64,000 nucleotides of DNA from Kribbella sp. VKM Ac-2569 (GTDB lineage Bacteria > Actinomycetota > Actinomycetes > Propionibacteriales > Kribbellaceae), in NCBI RefSeq assembly GCF_004216905.1, contig NZ_SGXJ01000003.1, positions 744,001 through 808,000 on the forward strand, written 5' to 3'. Positions 35,602 through 44,541 of this stretch are shown one piece after another. Position numbers and translations under genes: made by a program. The stretch's first letter is position 1. Each line of letters begins with the position of its first letter. The notes below the pieces were generated by a model. The model did no database searches. It was not told the origin of the DNA and was given only the letters and a program-made list of their open reading frames with translations.

Positions 35602-36222
35602 TCACCCGTTACGGGTCTGCCGCAGTGGACGCGCCACCACCCGCTGCCGGACCATTTGCTGCTCCTGCTTGAACTGCCGCACCTTGACCAGCGACGCCAC
35701 GTCGATGACGTCCGCGACCGACTTGAACGCGCCGTCCTCGCCGTACGGCTCGGAGGCCTCGCGCCAGCCGCGCGGCCGGACCTTCAACTGCTTGCCGAGC
35801 AGCGCGACGAAGATCTTCGCCTTCTGCGCACCGAACCCCGGCAGGGCCGACAGCCTGGCCAGCAGATCGTCCCCGGACTTCACGTCGGACCACAGGCCCG
35901 ACGCGTTCCCGGCGTACTGGTCGTCCAGGTGCTTGGCCAGCGTCTGGATCCGGGCCGCCATCGCGGTCGGGAAGCGGTGCACGGCCGGCGGACCGGCCAC
36001 CACCTCGACGAACGCGTCCGGGTCGTAGTGCGCGACCGTCTGCGGGTCGAAGGGACCGATCATCCGCTTCGAGATCGCGACCGGGCCGGCGAACGCCCGC
36101 TCCATAGGGATCTGCTGGTCGAGCAGCATGCCGACCAGCAGGGCGAACGGATCTCTGCTCAACATCTCGTCGGCGTCGGGCTGCTGCGCAAGGCACAGCT
36201 TCCTGCTGCGTGTGGAAGTCAC
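35602..36222 (-). CDS. HhH-GPD-type base-excision repair DNA glycosylase
   Basis: 206 residues from GTG at 36222, one base behind the usp stop and preceded by GGAGGAGG. The helix-hairpin-helix is SALPGFGAQKAKIFVALLGKQL, and MLLDQQIPMERAF matches the glycosylase core. Such proteins remove damaged or mispaired bases. The usual catalytic Asp after the HhH motif is not obvious, so the lesion it acts on is unclear. It is co-transcribed with the universal stress protein. Confidence 0.85.
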   Translation of the reverse strand: MTSTRSRKLCLAQQPDADEMLSRDPFALLVGMLLDQQIPMERAFAGPVAISKRMIGPFDPQTVAHYDPDAFVEVVAGPPAVHRFPTAMAARIQTLAKHLDDQYAGNASGLWSDVKSGDDLLARLSALPGFGAQKAKIFVALLGKQLKVRPRGWREASEPYGEDGAFKSVADVIDVASLVKVRQFKQEQQMVRQRVVARPLRQTRNG

Positions 36223-36223
36223 C

Positions 36224-36652
36224 TCAGTCCTCCTCCCCTTCAGACAACTCAGGCTCGGCCTTCACGGCCAGCACCGGACACGGAGCATCGAGCAGCACCC
36301 GCTGCGCGTTGCTGCCGAGGATGAGCTTGCCGACCGGGGAACGGCGCCGCAGGCCGATCACGATGAACTCCGCATGCACCTGCTCGGCGACGGCCACCAG
36401 GTCCTCCGCCGGGTCCAGGCCACGCACCAGCTGCCGCACCTCGTACGGCACACCGGTCGAGTCCAACTGCTCCCGTACCTCCGTCAGAGCGGCGTCACTC
36501 GCCGCAGCCTCGTCGCTGTCGAAGCCGCGCCCACCTCGGTGCGAGTTCACCACCACCAGCTTGGCGTCCCGCAGCGTTGCCTCCTCCGCTGCGCGCCGAA
36601 GGGCCGCACGGCCTTCCGCCTTCGGCACATAACCCACGACGATGGTCGTCAT
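36224..36652 (-). CDS. Universal stress protein (UspA family)
   Basis: 142 residues, single Usp domain: TTIVVGYVPKAEGRAALRRA at the N-terminus, a central linker, and the ATP-binding signature VIGLRRRSPVGKLILGSNAQRVL (G2xG9GS pattern). It is probably an ATP-binding stress protein in the cytosol. It is upstream of and coupled to the HhH-GPD gene, joining a stress protein to DNA repair. Confidence 0.92.
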   Translation of the reverse strand: MTTIVVGYVPKAEGRAALRRAAEEATLRDAKLVVVNSHRGGRGFDSDEAAASDAALTEVREQLDSTGVPYEVRQLVRGLDPAEDLVAVAEQVHAEFIVIGLRRRSPVGKLILGSNAQRVLLDAPCPVLAVKAEPELSEGEED

Positions 36653-36994
36653 CGCCCTGCCTCACCTCCGGGTGTGTGTCGACCCGTCTCGAACGATACT
36701 GCTCCCGACCGCGGTCGGCATCCGCTGCATTTGCACCTGTTGTGTCGCACCGGTGACGGAGGGCTGCCGGTGCCCGGGTCCTACCCGCGGCGGGCCCGCC
36801 TAACCTTCCGGTGGCCACACCTTTGCAGGGCTGTCACCAAAAGCGCCACCCCTGTAGTCCGGGTCGTTATCGAACTCGTCCGGAAACCGTCCATCCCGTT
36901 GCCTTGGGCAAGATCGAACGGGTTCCGCCAGAAGGACCGGGGTTCCGCGACCGCTGTCCTACGTTGTCCTGCGTACGCCGGCGTACGAACCGGT
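36653..36994. other. 342-base gap between gshA-like and usp genes, no gene seen
   Basis: Both flanking genes read leftward, so it holds the end of the ligase transcript and the usp promoter. Two palindromes are visible: CCGACCGCGGTCGG (36705-36718), near the usp side, and CGTACGCCGGCGTACG (36972-36987), 8 bases past the ligase stop and possibly its terminator. No convincing small ORF. Confidence 0.5.
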
Positions 36995-38473
36995 TCAGTC
37001 GACCGGCCATTCGTGCACCGGCGTGTTGTCGTGCATGTGGTCGCGGTACCTGCGGAGCATCCCGCGCAACGCGTCCTTGCGGCCGTGCGATCCCTTTGTA
37101 TACAAGCGGTGGAACTCGTCGGCCTGCCACGACGCGCCGTTGCGGCCGGTCAGGCACCGCTGCTCGATGATCCCGAGCAACCGGTCCCGTACGGCGACGT
37201 CCACCCCCCACGCGTCGAGACCGCGAACCGCCAATGGTAGAAGGCGTCTGAGCACCAGCTCCGTCGCACGCGCCGTACCGACGCCGGGCCAGAACACCTC
37301 CGCCTCGATGCCGTTGCGGGCCGCGGCGTGGAAGTTCTCCTCGGCGGCGCTGAAGGACATCTGCGACCAGATCGGCCGTTCGTCGTCGGCCAGCGCGCGC
37401 ACCAGCCCGAAGTAGAAAGCGCCGTTGGCAATCGTGTCGACGACGGTCGGGCCGGCCGGCAGGACCCGATTCTCCACGCGCAGATGCGGCTTCTCCCGGA
37501 CAACGTCGTACACGGGCCGGTTCCAGCGATAGATCGTCCCGTTGTGCAGCCGCAACTCCGAAAGGGCCGGCGTGTCACCGCGGTCCAGGACGGCGATCGG
37601 GTCCTCGTCCGAGGTGACCGGCAACAGTGCCGGGTAGTACCGCGAGTTCTCCTCGAAGAGGTCGAAGATCGAGGTGATCCAACGTTCACCGAACCAAACC
37701 CGCGGCCGCACGCCCTGCGTCTTCAGTTCGTGGGTGCGCGTGTCGGCGGCCTGTTCGAACAACGCGATCCGGGTCTCGCGGAGCAGTTCCTTGCCGAACA
37801 GGAACGGCGAGTTGGCGCCGACCGCGAGTTGTACGCCGGAGATCGCCTGCGCCGCGTTCCAGTACCGCGGGAACGCCTCCGGTGTCACCTGGAGATGGAA
37901 CTGCGTCGACGTACAGGCGGCCTCGGGGACGATGCTGTCCGCGGTGACCTGGAGCCGTTCGACGCCGTCGATGGAGATCTGCACGTCCTCGCCGCGGGCG
38001 GCGAAGATCTGGTCGTTGAGCAGCGCGTACCGCGGGTTGGTGCTGAGCGCCTCGCGGCGGATGTGCTCGGTGAGCAGCGTCGGCAGGATGCCGACGACCA
38101 CCATCGACGAGCCGGTCCGGGCGGCCTTGTCCTCGGCAGCGTTCAGGCTCTCCCGGATGCTCGACTCCATGTTGTCCAGACCGAGTCCGTCGATCTGGCC
38201 GGGCGGCACGTTGATCTCGATGTTGAACTGGCCGAGCTCGGTCTGGAACGCGTCGTCCTCGATCGCGCTCAGCACCTCGGAGTTCTTGAACGCCGGGTCG
38301 CACTTCTCGTCGACCAGGTTCAGCTCGATCTCGATCCCGGTCATCGGCCGCTCGGGCGCGAACCGGTTCTCGCGCAGCATCCGCGCGAAGGCGTCCAGAT
38401 TGCGGTGCACCTGTTCGCGGAACGCGGTCCGGTCCGCCCGGGTGAACTCGACCCGGTCGACTTCCTCACCCAT
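36995..38473 (-). CDS. Glutamate-cysteine ligase-like protein (GCS2 family)
   Basis: 492 residues with GGAGG upstream of ATG 38473. ATP-grasp-like carboxylate-amine ligase features: TGIEIELNLVDE, FNIEINVPPG, ACTSTQFHLQV and GANSPFLFG, with the C-terminal AAENFHAAARNGIEAEVFWPG. The family joins glutamate to an amine such as cysteine. Actinobacteria generally make mycothiol instead of glutathione, so the product may be another gamma-glutamyl compound. Downstream gap of 342 bases. Confidence 0.85.
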   Translation of the reverse strand: MGEEVDRVEFTRADRTAFREQVHRNLDAFARMLRENRFAPERPMTGIEIELNLVDEKCDPAFKNSEVLSAIEDDAFQTELGQFNIEINVPPGQIDGLGLDNMESSIRESLNAAEDKAARTGSSMVVVGILPTLLTEHIRREALSTNPRYALLNDQIFAARGEDVQISIDGVERLQVTADSIVPEAACTSTQFHLQVTPEAFPRYWNAAQAISGVQLAVGANSPFLFGKELLRETRIALFEQAADTRTHELKTQGVRPRVWFGERWITSIFDLFEENSRYYPALLPVTSDEDPIAVLDRGDTPALSELRLHNGTIYRWNRPVYDVVREKPHLRVENRVLPAGPTVVDTIANGAFYFGLVRALADDERPIWSQMSFSAAEENFHAAARNGIEAEVFWPGVGTARATELVLRRLLPLAVRGLDAWGVDVAVRDRLLGIIEQRCLTGRNGASWQADEFHRLYTKGSHGRKDALRGMLRRYRDHMHDNTPVHEWPVD

Positions 38474-38563
38474 CAGCGCCTCCCCTGGTGGCTCCCCCGC
38501 TATGACATGGCCTCAGTGTGCCTGAAGGTGCCCATCCGTGTACGGCGCAATCGCGTGGTGGAC

Positions 38564-39325
38564 TCAGACTGGGTAGACGATGAAATGGTCGCGCTCTATC
38601 CGCACCGGAGCCTCCCCCGCCTCGGCGACGACCTCGGCCAGCTCGGTCAGTACGTCGGGATGCAGCTGCAACTCGTGCTCGTCCGGGTGCCTCGCATCCC
38701 CCATCTCGTAGTCCTGCCCCGGCGTGTTTGTCAGCTCGATGTGGGCACCCAGGACCCACTCGACCGGATTGCCGTCAGCAACAAACGCCGCGAGCCGCGC
38801 GACGCTCGCCCGGAACGCCGGCCAGTCGAACACGTACAGCCGCCCGGGGTAGAGCGAGTCGCCGCTCAGGAGCAGCCGCGTGTCCCGGTCGTAGACCGCG
38901 AGGTGCGACGCGTGGTGGCCCGGGATCGCCAGGGCGTCGAGAACTCGCCCGCCGAGGTCGAACTGCACCACACCGTTCGGCCAGTCGGCGAACCCGAAGT
39001 ACGCCGCGACCTCCTCGGCGGACCGGCCGACGGGCTTGTCGAACTCGCCGTCGCCGCCGACGTGGTCGCCGTGGCCGTGGGTGTGCGCGATGACCAGCTC
39101 CCGCTCCCCCGCCAGCTCCTCGATCAGCGGGCGCAGCGGCACATGTCCGGTGCCGGTGTCGAGCAGCAGGGCGCGCTCCTCGCCGAGCAACAGGTACAGG
39201 AACGGGCCCTCGAAGTTGGTTCGGAGCGACTGGCGGATGATCGCCGTACGTTCGTCGTACCAATGAACCTGATGGTCGGGACTGGACGGATCTGTGCCGT
39301 CGTCCCAGTGGCTGGGGAAGGTCAT
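38564..39325 (-). CDS. MBL-fold metallo-hydrolase
   Basis: 253 residues from ATG at 39325. The metal motif HTHGHGDHVGG (HxHxDH) is intact, followed by the later ligands in IPGHHASHLAV, LSGDSLY and LGAHIEL. Likely a two-zinc hydrolase, possibly acting on thioesters or lactones. It is divergent from dinB with 36 bases between starts. No neighbour points to a substrate. Confidence 0.88.
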   Translation of the reverse strand: MTFPSHWDDGTDPSSPDHQVHWYDERTAIIRQSLRTNFEGPFLYLLLGEERALLLDTGTGHVPLRPLIEELAGERELVIAHTHGHGDHVGGDGEFDKPVGRSAEEVAAYFGFADWPNGVVQFDLGGRVLDALAIPGHHASHLAVYDRDTRLLLSGDSLYPGRLYVFDWPAFRASVARLAAFVADGNPVEWVLGAHIELTNTPGQDYEMGDARHPDEHELQLHPDVLTELAEVVAEAGEAPVRIERDHFIVYPV

Positions 39326-39361
39326 CCGGTAATTGTCGGTGGCGGCAGGGACACTGGACAG

Positions 39362-40717
39362 GTGCGAGACGATCCGTCGGTGCTGCACGTGGACCTGGAC
39401 GCGTTCTTCGCGGCGGTCGAGCAGCGGGACAAGCCGTCACTACGGGGCAAGCCCGTGGTCGTCGGCGGCATCGGTGTGCGCGGGGTCGTGTCGACTGCAT
39501 CGTACGAGGCACGCAAGTACGGCGTGCGCTCGGCGATGTCGACCGCCGAGGCGCGATCGCGTTGCCCGCACGCGGCGTACCTGAGTCCGCGCTTCGAGGT
39601 GTACCGGCAGAGCAGCAAGGCCGTGATGGCGGAGATGCGGGCGCTGTCGCCGCTGGTCGAGCCGCTGTCGCTGGACGAGGCGTTCATTGATCTGGCGGCC
39701 AGTGGGTTGACCGGGTTGACGGTCGAGGACGTGCAGGCGATCGCCGACGACCTGAAGGCGGCCATCTACAAGGTGTCCGGCGGACTGACCGCGTCCGTTG
39801 GTGCGGGTACGTCGAAGTTGATCGCGAAGATCGCCAGCGATCTCGACAAGCCGAACGGCGTGGTCGTCGTACCGGCGGGGACCGAGGCCGAGTTCCTCGC
39901 GCCGATGCAGGTCACGGTGATCCCGGGAGTCGGCCCGGCGACCGCGCAGCGGCTGAGCATGGCCGGCGTGCGCACCGTCGCGGACCTGCAGCAGCTCGAC
40001 GAGGACGAGTTGATCCGCCAGGTCGGGTCCGCGCACGGCAGCAGCCTGCACCGGCTCGCGGTGGCGGCGGACGACCGGCCTGTTGTGAGTGATCGGGAGA
40101 CCAAGTCGGTCAGCGTCGAGGACACGTTCGAGACCGACATCATCGACCGCGCGCTGCTGACCGCGATCAGCGACCGGATGGCGCACCGTGTCGCCGAGCG
40201 TCTGCAGAAGGCGCAGCTGTCCGGCCGGACCGTGACGGTCAAGACGCGGATGCACGACTTCACCACGCACACCCGCTCGTCGACACTGGCCGGCCCCACC
40301 GACGACGCGCGGGTGGTCGCGCGGGTCGCGCGCCGGCTGCTCGAGGAGAGCGACATCGGCGGCGGCATCCGATTGCTCGGTGTAGGCGTCTCGTCACTCG
40401 CCGACTGGATTCAGGATGATCTGTTCACCGAGGGAGAGCACGCCGAGGACCCGGTCGAGGTGGTCGAGCTGCCGGCCAGGCCGCGCGACCAGATCGGATT
40501 CCATCCCGGGCAGGACGTCGCGCACCCGGACTACGGCCGCGGCTGGGTCTGGGGCTCCGGACGCGGCCGCGTCACGGTCCGGTTCGAGACCGCGGACACC
40601 CCGCCGGGTCCGGTCCGGACGTTCTCGGTCGACGATCCGGCCCTGACAAAAGTGCAGCACACCGGTGCGGATGCAGACGACGAACCCGAAACTGAGCACA
40701 ATGTCTCGGGTGAATGA
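39362..40717 (+). CDS. dinB: DNA polymerase IV (Y family)
   Basis: 451 residues from GTG at 39362; the frame is open far upstream, but that stretch is antisense to other genes. Catalytic residues are D11 (LHVDLDAFF) and D105/E106 (SLDEAF), with palm, thumb (HhH, VIPGVGPATAQRL) and little-finger domains. A C-terminal extension of about 75 residues (PGQDVAHPDYGRGWVWG) is typical of actinobacterial DinB. Performs error-prone translesion synthesis. No LexA box is visible in the short divergent gap. Confidence 0.94.
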   Translation: MRDDPSVLHVDLDAFFAAVEQRDKPSLRGKPVVVGGIGVRGVVSTASYEARKYGVRSAMSTAEARSRCPHAAYLSPRFEVYRQSSKAVMAEMRALSPLVEPLSLDEAFIDLAASGLTGLTVEDVQAIADDLKAAIYKVSGGLTASVGAGTSKLIAKIASDLDKPNGVVVVPAGTEAEFLAPMQVTVIPGVGPATAQRLSMAGVRTVADLQQLDEDELIRQVGSAHGSSLHRLAVAADDRPVVSDRETKSVSVEDTFETDIIDRALLTAISDRMAHRVAERLQKAQLSGRTVTVKTRMHDFTTHTRSSTLAGPTDDARVVARVARRLLEESDIGGGIRLLGVGVSSLADWIQDDLFTEGEHAEDPVEVVELPARPRDQIGFHPGQDVAHPDYGRGWVWGSGRGRVTVRFETADTPPGPVRTFSVDDPALTKVQHTGADADDEPETEHNVSGE

Positions 40718-41642
40718 GGAACGGCGGGGGGTGTACCCGTTCTGCGCGCCCTGCACGGCGACGTCGGAGGCATGGCGCGGGGCCGAGGCAGCGGGCCCGA
40801 TGGGTGGCCGGTTCTACGGGCACCGGGACGTGTGCGAGAACTGCGGGTCGTCGGTGCGGACGCTCTACAACACGGTGCTGTGGCTCCCGGTGTCGAAGGT
40901 CGGACGGTTCCGGATCATCCCTACCGGCGGGCGCACGTACGTCGGCCGCAAGGTGGTCGATCAGCCCGTGCCGGCGGTCGTACGGCGGGAGCCGGTGTCG
41001 GCGATCGTGAATCATCCGGAGCTCGACGGCGCCCCGGCGTACAAGCAGGCCGAGGCGTACTGGGACGAGAACGAGCCAGGGCAGGCGCTGCCGTTCTACC
41101 AGTCGGCGCTGGCCGAGCGGGAGAAGGTGCTGGCGGCCGACGACCCGGCGACGTTGCGGGTCCGGTTGCGGGTGGCCCAGGGTCTGCTGGCGACTGCGAA
41201 CTACGGGCGCGCGATCGCCTGGTTCGAGTTGGTGACGCCGCAGTTGGGCGAGGTGTTCGGGCCGCATCACGAGTTGACGCGGGCGGCGACCGAGGCGATT
41301 ACCGGTGCGCGTTTGATGGTCGGTGGTCCGCGGTCGGAGGCTCAGTTGCTCGCGGACATCGTCGCGGCCGACGAGGTTGTGGACGACGATGCACAGTTGT
41401 TGCGCGATCAGGCAGCACTTGGGAAGGCGTTGCTCGCGTGCGGCGACATCGCGGAGGCCGTCGAGGCGCTGACCCAGGTCGTCCGGGACGCCCCGCCTGG
41501 CCATCCGGATACGGCGATCTACCGCACGGCACTGGTGGGGGCGTGCGGGGTCGCCGAGGCGCGGGGGAAGAAGCGCGATGTGCAGCTCGCCGCAACCGCT
41601 CGGCAGTTGCTCAGCGGCGTAGACGCACCGACAAGCACGTGA
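40701..41642 (+). CDS. Tetratricopeptide-like protein with N-terminal CxxC pairs, function unknown
   Basis: 313 residues if read from ATG at 40701 (MSRVNEERRG), which overlaps the dinB end by 17 bases; GTG at 40710 is another option. Two CxxC pairs (CAPC, CENC) form a possible zinc ribbon at the N-terminus, and the rest is helical with TPR character (QAEAYWDENEPGQALPFYQSAL; ATANYGRAIAWFELV). I do not recognise the family beyond this. The 3' end overlaps the convergent ddaH gene by 32 bases. Confidence 0.72.
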   Translation: MSRVNEERRGVYPFCAPCTATSEAWRGAEAAGPMGGRFYGHRDVCENCGSSVRTLYNTVLWLPVSKVGRFRIIPTGGRTYVGRKVVDQPVPAVVRREPVSAIVNHPELDGAPAYKQAEAYWDENEPGQALPFYQSALAEREKVLAADDPATLRVRLRVAQGLLATANYGRAIAWFELVTPQLGEVFGPHHELTRAATEAITGARLMVGGPRSEAQLLADIVAADEVVDDDAQLLRDQAALGKALLACGDIAEAVEALTQVVRDAPPGHPDTAIYRTALVGACGVAEARGKKRDVQLAATARQLLSGVDAPTST

Positions 41643-42408
41643 CACAGCCCTCGAGCTTCTCGAACTCGCTGATGTCGACCACGATCGGCCGATAGCCCAA
41701 GCCCTCGAATAGCTGCGCCGACTTCGGCGCCGACGCGGCCATCAGCAGGCGGTCGTCGTCCAGCAGTACGACATGCGCGCCCGCCTCCTCGGGCACCGGG
41801 CGGAACGCATCGAACGCGGTCGGGTCGTCGACGAGCGGCTCGTACCCGACGACCGTCCCGTCGGGCAGCGCGGTCACGGCCGACTTGAGGTGCAGGACCT
41901 TCTGCACCGGGACCGCGCGCACCTCCGCGCCGAGCGGGGCGAACGCGTCGCGCAATTGCTGGATCCCGGCCGCGTTCGTACGGCCGCCCTGCCCCACGTA
42001 GATCGTCGAGCCGATCTTCAGTACGTCGCCGCCATCGAGCGTCCCGGGCTCGTTGATCCTTGCGATCCGGTACCCCTGCGCCGCAACGGTCTCCTCGGCC
42101 GCCGTCGCCTCCGCGCGTCGCTCGTCCGCGCCGGCCCGCGCGATCACCGCGAGGTCGCCGTACACGACCATCGTGTCCTCGATGAACACGCCGTCCGGGC
42201 ACTCGTCGATCGGCGGTACTTCGACGGTGCACCAGCCGGCGTCGTGCAGCGCGTCGACGTACCGCTGCCATTGCTCGAACGCCAGGTCGAGGTCCACCGG
42301 CCGGCGCTCGATGTGCGTGACGAGACCTTCGGCGAGTCGCGTGCTCGGGCGGCGGATCAGGGCTGTCGGCACGGTTGGCGGCGTGGTTGGCGGCATGGTT
42401 GGCGGCAT
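41611..42408 (-). CDS. ddaH: Dimethylarginine dimethylaminohydrolase (pentein fold)
   Basis: 265 residues from ATG at 42408, with no obvious ribosome site. Pentein hydrolase with PDGVFIEDTMVV, DGGDVLKIG, the catalytic His in VLHLKSAVTAL and the catalytic Cys near the end (GCVTCLSVRLRR, probably C258). The family converts methylated arginines to citrulline. The N-terminus MPPTMPPTTPPTVP comes from a 12-base tandem repeat, so the true start may be one of several repeat ATG or GTG codons. Confidence 0.85.
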   Translation of the reverse strand: MPPTMPPTTPPTVPTALIRRPSTRLAEGLVTHIERRPVDLDLAFEQWQRYVDALHDAGWCTVEVPPIDECPDGVFIEDTMVVYGDLAVIARAGADERRAEATAAEETVAAQGYRIARINEPGTLDGGDVLKIGSTIYVGQGGRTNAAGIQQLRDAFAPLGAEVRAVPVQKVLHLKSAVTALPDGTVVGYEPLVDDPTAFDAFRPVPEEAGAHVVLLDDDRLLMAASAPKSAQLFEGLGYRPIVVDISEFEKLEGCVTCLSVRLRR

Positions 42409-42410
42409 GG
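42372..42410. repeat. 12-base tandem repeat at the ddaH start
   Basis: Three near-identical units of TGGTTGGCGGCA at 42372-42383, 42384-42395 and 42396-42407, followed by TGG. Two of the units carry a minus-strand ATG in frame. Unit gain or loss would keep the frame and only shift the N-terminus. Confidence 0.85.
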
Positions 42411-42458
42411 CCGCAGAGTATCCGGGTACCGGCAGGCATCCGAGAAAGGAGACGACGG

Positions 42459-42977
42459 ATGCCGAAGATCCTTCCGGCAGCGGGTGGTGACGTGGTCGAG
42501 ATCATCCTCGCCGACCACAGGTGGTTCGAGGAGGCGTTGCGCGAACTGCGTGACGTGCGCAGCGACCGTTCGGCGGTGCTCGCCGACCTCGCCACCGTCC
42601 TGATCGCGCACGCCGAGGCGGAGGAGTCGAAGGTCTACCCGGCGCTGCGGCACAAGGACGCGATCGACGCCGACGAGGTCGAGCACTCCGAGCACGAGCA
42701 TGCCGAGGGCAACGACGCACTGCTCGCCCTGATGGAGGTCGACGACACCGCCAGCGAGGAGTTCAGCGAGAAGCTGCACGAGCTGTCCGAGGCGCTCACG
42801 CACCACCTCGACGAGGAGGAGCGAGACGTCCTGAACCCGGCGCGGACGGACGTCGCCGAAGGGGTCCGCCGCAAGCTCGGGGACCTGTTCGCCGAGGAGC
42901 GCGCCCGATTGATCGAGTCGGGCTGCGGCGAGCTGGCGAACGTCCGGAAGGTCGTCGCGGCCGAACAGCAGAACTAG
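42459..42977 (+). CDS. Hemerythrin HHE-domain protein
   Basis: 172 residues from ATG at 42459 with AAGGAG upstream. Four-helix hemerythrin-like pattern: ILADHRWFEEAL, LIAHAEAEESKVYP, HSEHEHAEGNDAL and THHLDEEERDVLN supply His and Glu ligands for a di-iron or other metal centre. Such single-domain proteins are linked to oxygen, nitric oxide or redox sensing. Followed 9 bases later by the SRPBCC gene, probably co-transcribed. Confidence 0.9.
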   Translation: MPKILPAAGGDVVEIILADHRWFEEALRELRDVRSDRSAVLADLATVLIAHAEAEESKVYPALRHKDAIDADEVEHSEHEHAEGNDALLALMEVDDTASEEFSEKLHELSEALTHHLDEEERDVLNPARTDVAEGVRRKLGDLFAEERARLIESGCGELANVRKVVAAEQQN

Positions 42978-42986
42978 GCTGCGCCC

Positions 42987-43430
42987 GTGCGCGAACTGAC
43001 CGCCGTGGCCGGCCTGACGGTCCCATCCGATGTGGCCTTCGAGATCTTCACCGACGAGTTCGGTCGATGGTGGCCACCGGAGTTCTCGTGGTCAGGAGCC
43101 GAACTGCTGACCGACATGGGCCTCCTCGACGGAGTCCTGTACGAGCTCGGTCCGCACGGTATGCAATGGGATTGGGGCCGGGTGCTGACCTGGGAGCCGG
43201 GTCGCCGGCTCGTGTTCAGCTGGCAGATCGGTCCGGACAGGGTGCCGGTCCCCCGTGCCGAGGACGCGACGGAGGTGGAGGTCACCTTCGAGGGGTCGAC
43301 GGTGACCGTCGCCCATCGCGGCTGGGAGCGGCACGGCGAGGCCGGCGCCGAGTACCGGAAGAACTTCGAGCAGGTCTGGCCGTACGCGCTCGGTCGGTTC
43401 GCCGAGTACGCCACCAAGCGTCCTCGCTAG
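42987..43430 (+). CDS. SRPBCC (AHSA1-like) domain protein
   Basis: 147 residues from GTG at 42987. START-like helix-grip fold pattern: FEIFTDEFGRWWPPEF, ELGPHGMQWDWGRVLTWEPGRRLVFSWQIG and VTVAHRGWERHG. Such small domains bind hydrophobic ligands or act with Hsp90-like chaperones; no exact role can be given. Overlaps the convergent MBL gene by 4 bases. Confidence 0.85.
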   Translation: MRELTAVAGLTVPSDVAFEIFTDEFGRWWPPEFSWSGAELLTDMGLLDGVLYELGPHGMQWDWGRVLTWEPGRRLVFSWQIGPDRVPVPRAEDATEVEVTFEGSTVTVAHRGWERHGEAGAEYRKNFEQVWPYALGRFAEYATKRPR

Positions 43431-44158
43431 AGCTGGATGGTGAGGCCTTCCTCGGCGGCGATCACTTCGCCCGCGAACGCCCGCTTCGCCTCGGCCACGG
43501 ACACTGATCGATCCGACCCCGGCCAGAAGTGCGTCAGCAACAGCCTCGATGCTCCCCGCGCGCCCTCGGCTGCTTCCGTGGCAGTCATCACGTAACGGGG
43601 CTGGGTCTGCGGAGACGGACCTTGAAGCGTGGCATCGGAGATGAAGAGGTCAGTTCCGGCGGCCAAGCGCGCCAGGTCGGGCGATGGGCCGCTGTCCCCC
43701 GTATACGCGACCGATACCCCTGGCGCGGTGAGTCGCACGCCGAGATTCGTCTTGTAATGCGGGAGTTCCACGGTCAGCACCTCGAACGGCCCGATCCGCG
43801 TTGTCGACGCCAGGTCGTGGACGGCGAAGACGTCTGCCGGATCCGGGTGGGGCTCGAGTGCCCGCAGTACGTCGAGGACGCCGGGAGCGCAGTGCAGCGG
43901 GACCGGTGGTGCGTCTGGCTCCTCGTAGTACCTCACTCGGGCCAGACCACTCACGTCGACGCAGTGGTCCGGGTGCTGGTGGGTCACGACGATCGCGTCC
44001 ACCTCGCCCTTCGGACAATGTTCGAGCAGTCGCGGCAGAGCGGCGTACCCGAGATCGAGGACGACCCGGAAACCGTCGTACTCCAGCAGGAATCCCGCGC
44101 AGGCCCGGCCCGCCTCCGGCCAGGCGCCACAGGAACCGAGGACGGTCAGCGACCTCAC
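43427..44158 (-). CDS. MBL-fold hydrolase, last gene of a five-gene operon
   Basis: 243 residues from GTG at 44158, which overlaps the YccF stop as GTGA. The frame is open much further upstream, but that stretch is antisense to nothing useful and covers yccF. Ribonuclease Z/phosphodiesterase-like MBL fold: LGSCGAWPEAGRACAGFLLE, HQHPDHCVD, YTGDSGPS and LTHFWPG. It may hydrolyse a phosphodiester or cyclic nucleotide. Confidence 0.87.
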   Translation of the reverse strand: MRSLTVLGSCGAWPEAGRACAGFLLEYDGFRVVLDLGYAALPRLLEHCPKGEVDAIVVTHQHPDHCVDVSGLARVRYYEEPDAPPVPLHCAPGVLDVLRALEPHPDPADVFAVHDLASTTRIGPFEVLTVELPHYKTNLGVRLTAPGVSVAYTGDSGPSPDLARLAAGTDLFISDATLQGPSPQTQPRYVMTATEAAEGARGASRLLLTHFWPGSDRSVSVAEAKRAFAGEVIAAEEGLTIQL

Positions 44159-44541
44159 GCGAACGGCTGATTGGTCGGCACGATGGTCTTGCCGAGCGGC
44201 ACCAGCGAGACCGGGATCAGCTTGAAGTTCGCGACACCGAGCGGGATGCCGACAACCGTCAGGCACAACGCGATGCCGGTGGTCAGGTGGCCGAGCGCCA
44301 GCCACCAGCCGGCGACGACGATCCAGATCAGGTTGCCGAGCAGCGCGCCGGCCCCGGCGCTGCGTTTGTCCACGATGGTCCGCCCGAACGGCCACAGGGT
44401 GTACGCCGCGATCCGGAACGACGCGATCCCGAACGGGATCGTGACGATCAGCACGCAACAGATGATCCCGGCGACCGCGTAACCGACCGCCAGCCAGAAC
44501 CCGGCCAGAACCAGCCAGATCAGGTTGAGGAGCGTCTTCAT
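44155..44541 (-). CDS. YccF family membrane protein
   Basis: 128 residues with two YccF repeats (LLNLIWLVLAGFWLAVGYAVAG and LLGNLIWIVVAGWWLALGHLTTG) and about four membrane segments. Its start overlaps the alpha/beta hydrolase stop by 4 bases and its stop overlaps the MBL start by 4 bases. The role of YccF is not known; a membrane scaffold or transport function is only a guess. Confidence 0.9.
   Translation of the reverse strand: MKTLLNLIWLVLAGFWLAVGYAVAGIICCVLIVTIPFGIASFRIAAYTLWPFGRTIVDKRSAGAGALLGNLIWIVVAGWWLALGHLTTGIALCLTVVGIPLGVANFKLIPVSLVPLGKTIVPTNQPFA

Noticed and set aside
37328-39361. Very long open frame (over 600 codons) upstream of dinB on the plus strand
   Set aside because: It is antisense to the glutamate-cysteine ligase and MBL genes, is Arg/Asp/Val-rich as expected for GC-rich shadow frames, and dinB has a good GTG start at 39362.
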